A DNA stretch of 64,000 bases, taken from Roseburia_C sp031555935 (lineage in GTDB: Bacteria > Bacillota > Clostridia > Lachnospirales > Lachnospiraceae). The notes beneath the pieces are model-generated. The model was not told the origin of the DNA and made no database searches. It was given only the letters and a program-made list of their open reading frames with translations. The stretch covers positions 9,105 through 73,104 of the forward strand of contig JAVBTX010000009.1 in assembly GCA_031555935.1 (NCBI GenBank). The letters run 5' to 3'. Below are positions 62,268 to 64,000 of the stretch, piece by piece (position 1 is the first letter of the stretch; each line of letters opens with the position of its first letter). Position numbers and translations under genes: made by a program.

Positions 62268-62591
62268 TTAAAAATCAAAGCTATCCGAACACATAAAATC
62301 GCTTTCATTCCATTCTTTAGGTTCTTTTATTGAAGTCATTTCAAAGAAATAGTGAATTGCATCTTCTAGTGCTTTTTCTATTGAATCACCATGTCCAACT
62401 GTACAATAAAAACCACCTACATTATCTTTAACTAGCAAATTAGAATATGCATTGAAATCACCATTCTCATCCTCATACACTTTTATCTTGAATTTTCCAT
62501 ATGGACTATATAACTGTTCCCAAATTTCAAATTCTGCAACACATTTTTTAATTTTAACATTTTTAAACTTTATTTTTTTCCACTCATCCAT
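62268..62591 (-). CDS. Small immunity-like protein
   Basis: 107 residues, GGAAAGG upstream. Acidic/aromatic globular sequence with GFYCTVGHGDSIEKALEDAIHYFFE. No family is firmly recognised. Its place next to toxin remnants suggests an immunity protein, but this rests only on context. Confidence 0.6.
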   Translation of the reverse strand: MDEWKKIKFKNVKIKKCVAEFEIWEQLYSPYGKFKIKVYEDENGDFNAYSNLLVKDNVGGFYCTVGHGDSIEKALEDAIHYFFEMTSIKEPKEWNESDFMCSDSFDF

Positions 62592-62630
62592 AATCAGCGT
62601 GCCTTTCCATATGACAATATATTTCCAATT

Positions 62631-63005
62631 TTATATGGATTTCAGCGTCCTAATCAACTGCTCTAAAACAGTCTGATCTGACGAAAATTTGAACTTCATA
62701 TAATGGTCATCATAAGTTCCACCAATTTGACCACTGATATGCAAATGACCATATTTGTCTAATTCAAATTTTAGAAACGAATCAGAATCATAGTCATCCA
62801 TTTCACACTCACCTTTCAGAGTTTGATACATTATTGTTAAATTTTGTATGGTTGATTTGATTTTTTCAAGTGAAGCACAGAAATTATTTGCTCCCGAAAA
62901 ATCACCTGACCTAACAAACACCCTGAATGTTGCATACCCCTCAACTACATACAATGTTTCAAATTGTAATGCTTGTTCCTTTAAGTTTATAATATCTTGT
63001 CTCAT
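62631..63005 (-). CDS. Immunity-like protein (WapI/DUF6228-like)
   Basis: 124 residues with AAGGAAG before ATG. The central SDSFLKFELDKYGHLHISGQ and IGGTYDDHYMKFKF pattern resembles immunity proteins of the WapI/DUF6228 type. Located next to a truncated toxin, with which it may have paired. Confidence 0.65.
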   Translation of the reverse strand: MRQDIINLKEQALQFETLYVVEGYATFRVFVRSGDFSGANNFCASLEKIKSTIQNLTIMYQTLKGECEMDDYDSDSFLKFELDKYGHLHISGQIGGTYDDHYMKFKFSSDQTVLEQLIRTLKSI

Positions 63006-63028
63006 ATCTTTCTTCCTTTTATTTAAAT

Positions 63029-63468
63029 TTAAAATCCTTTTGCATTTTTCAATGGATTAGTCAACACCTCTTTCATCGCCAACTGCTCGTTAAGAGTAAT
63101 GGGAATTATACGTCCTGTATTCCCTTTTCCTAGCGGAACTTTCTTATAGAGTTTTGCAAGAGCATCGTCAAGGAACTTACTAGCTCCACCCGCACCCCTA
63201 ATGGCTGCTTTCATCTCACTTTTAATCGCTGCCTTTGATGTCCCTTTTTTTAACTTTCCAACGGCCTTCGTCTTATTCAGCACTTTATTCAGCTTGGATG
63301 CCTTGGACACCTTTACGATTTTGCTGACTGGGACGACAATCAGCACAATATCCACAGTCAAATAACCTACCACTTTTGCCTTGGTCTCTAGTTCCCCTTC
63401 ACAAAATTTGTTATATTCTTCAACGACGTTTTCCTCAATGGCCAAGTAGATTTCCGCGCGTCCATCTC
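63029..63468 (-). pseudogene. Truncated polymorphic toxin C-terminal fragment
   Basis: The frame is open from a stop at about 63468 to TAA at 63029 and contains no ATG start; the first usable codon is TTG 63445 (AIEENVVEEYN...). A pretoxin helix-rich part with IVKVSKASKLNKVLNKTKAVG is followed by GNTGRIIPITLNEQLAMKEV, the start of a toxin domain seen in LXG/WXG-type toxins. It stops after NPLKNAKGF, so the catalytic core is gone. Both ends are missing. Confidence 0.65.
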
Positions 63469-63537
63469 AAGATAGCAGATTTTGGAGCAATTTGCCGGTG
63501 TCCGTCAGTTTCTTTACCGGATGCAAGATAAGTAATT

Positions 63538-63726
63538 TTAGTCAAAGGTATAAGTGGTAATGCTTATGGGCCAAGGCTCATCATATGTATAACATTCCAA
63601 TGTTTTGATTAATCCATCTCTGATAAACATTACAAACCCAGCACCTAATTTTAGGCCTTCTAGTTTTGCGTGAGTGTCACCCAATTCAAGATTTGGATTA
63701 CCTGATAATCTCAAGCTTTTATCCAT
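63538..63726 (-). CDS. Small immunity-like protein fragment
   Basis: 62 residues with LGDTHAKLEGLKLGAGFVMF and the LECYTYDEPWP ending typical of a small immunity-like family. N-terminal part begins MDKSLRLSG. It may be truncated at the 5' side; a longer frame was not seen. Confidence 0.5.
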   Translation of the reverse strand: MDKSLRLSGNPNLELGDTHAKLEGLKLGAGFVMFIRDGLIKTLECYTYDEPWPISITTYTFD

Positions 63727-63765
63727 AATTTCAAAATTTGTAAAAAACCAAATTCTGAAAATTCC

Positions 63766-63885
63766 CTATCGATAATTTTCGTATATTTGTTCTGTCTTTT
63801 CAGCATATCCGATATGTTTGGATTCTCGGCAATAATGTACTGGGATAGGAATGTACTCGATTTTTTCATAAACTACTTTCCACTA
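63766..63885 (-). pseudogene. Orphan C-terminal fragment
   Basis: A 38-codon frame after a TAG reading VVYEKIEYIPIPVHYCRESK...AEKTEQIYENYR and stop; no start codon. Protein-like composition suggests the end of a deleted gene; family not recognised. Confidence 0.4.
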
Positions 63886-63894
63886 CCTTACATA

Positions 63895-64000
63895 TTAATA
63901 CATATACATATCAAATTGAATAGTTGCTCTAAGTGTTTCAACCACTTCTAAAAAATCTCTTTCGAAATATAATGCTGGAAGTTGCCCGTTCTCAATTTCT
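63895..64000 (-). CDS. Partial C-terminus of an unknown gene
   Basis: The frame ending TAA at 63895 extends to the window edge: EIENGQLPALYFERDFLEVV..RATIQFDMYMY. Only 34 codons are visible. Function unknown. Confidence 0.5.
   Translation of the reverse strand, partial: EIENGQLPALYFERDFLEVVETLRATIQFDMYMY

Overview
The window is chromosomal DNA of a low-GC, Gram-positive, spore-forming anaerobe of the Clostridia, most likely Lachnospiraceae. The evidence is spoIVA, a T-box-controlled trp operon, an L20-type leader with an ATT start on infC, the rimP-nusA-ylxR-ylxQ-infB-rbfA-nrnA-truB-ribF order, and BspA-like and leucine-rich surface proteins. The genus cannot be fixed from this sequence. Almost all genes lie on the minus strand.

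Layout. 1-5559: a giant secreted repeat protein whose C-terminus lies beyond the window. 5.6-18.3 kb: the translation and RNA-decay block (pnp, rpsO, an inserted NlpC/P60 wall hydrolase, ribF, truB, nrnA, rbfA, infB, ylxQ, ylxR, nusA, rimP). 18.3-19.4 kb: two identical tRNA-Glu(CTC) genes flanking two small membrane-protein genes. 19.5-30.2 kb: two CobW-type metal GTPases, an ABC exporter, a HAD phosphatase, argS, a DapF-like protein with both catalytic cysteines replaced by serine, galE, an AraC regulator and an alpha/beta hydrolase. 30.2-31.6 kb: infC-rpmI-rplT with an attenuator leader. 31.6-43.9 kb: an unknown membrane protein, a PHP phosphoesterase, a ppk-ppx-AAA ATPase cluster, pheA divergent from a DUF5050-like protein, and spoIVA. 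43.9-49.9 kb: a malto-oligosaccharide ABC importer with its LacI regulator and 4-alpha-glucanotransferase. 50.0-51.1 kb: bioY with a BirA operator. 51.1-58.2 kb: a Trp T-box leader followed by trpE-G-C-F-B-A-D. 58.2-64 kb: an accessory region with an LRR protein, a DUF2809-like/foldase-like fusion, a frameshifted BspA-like gene, and fragments of a HINT/polymorphic toxin next to small immunity-like genes.

How the genes work together. The maltodextrin operon is transcribed in the order binding protein, two permeases, regulator, malQ. A terminator after the binding-protein gene and a paired operator upstream explain probable graded, sugar-responsive expression. trp genes are read through a tRNA-Trp-sensing leader. 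bioY is controlled by biotin through BirA. infC-rpmI-rplT is controlled by L20-type attenuation. The right end looks like a decaying toxin/immunity and surface-protein island.

Points that most deserve a second look are the Ser/Ser DapF, palindromic IS-end-like elements used as intergenic terminators, a perfectly shared -35 hexamer between two divergent promoters, the DUF2809-like/foldase-like fusion, the His-rich CobW pair, and the toxin remnants. No transposase, CRISPR array or prophage gene was seen.
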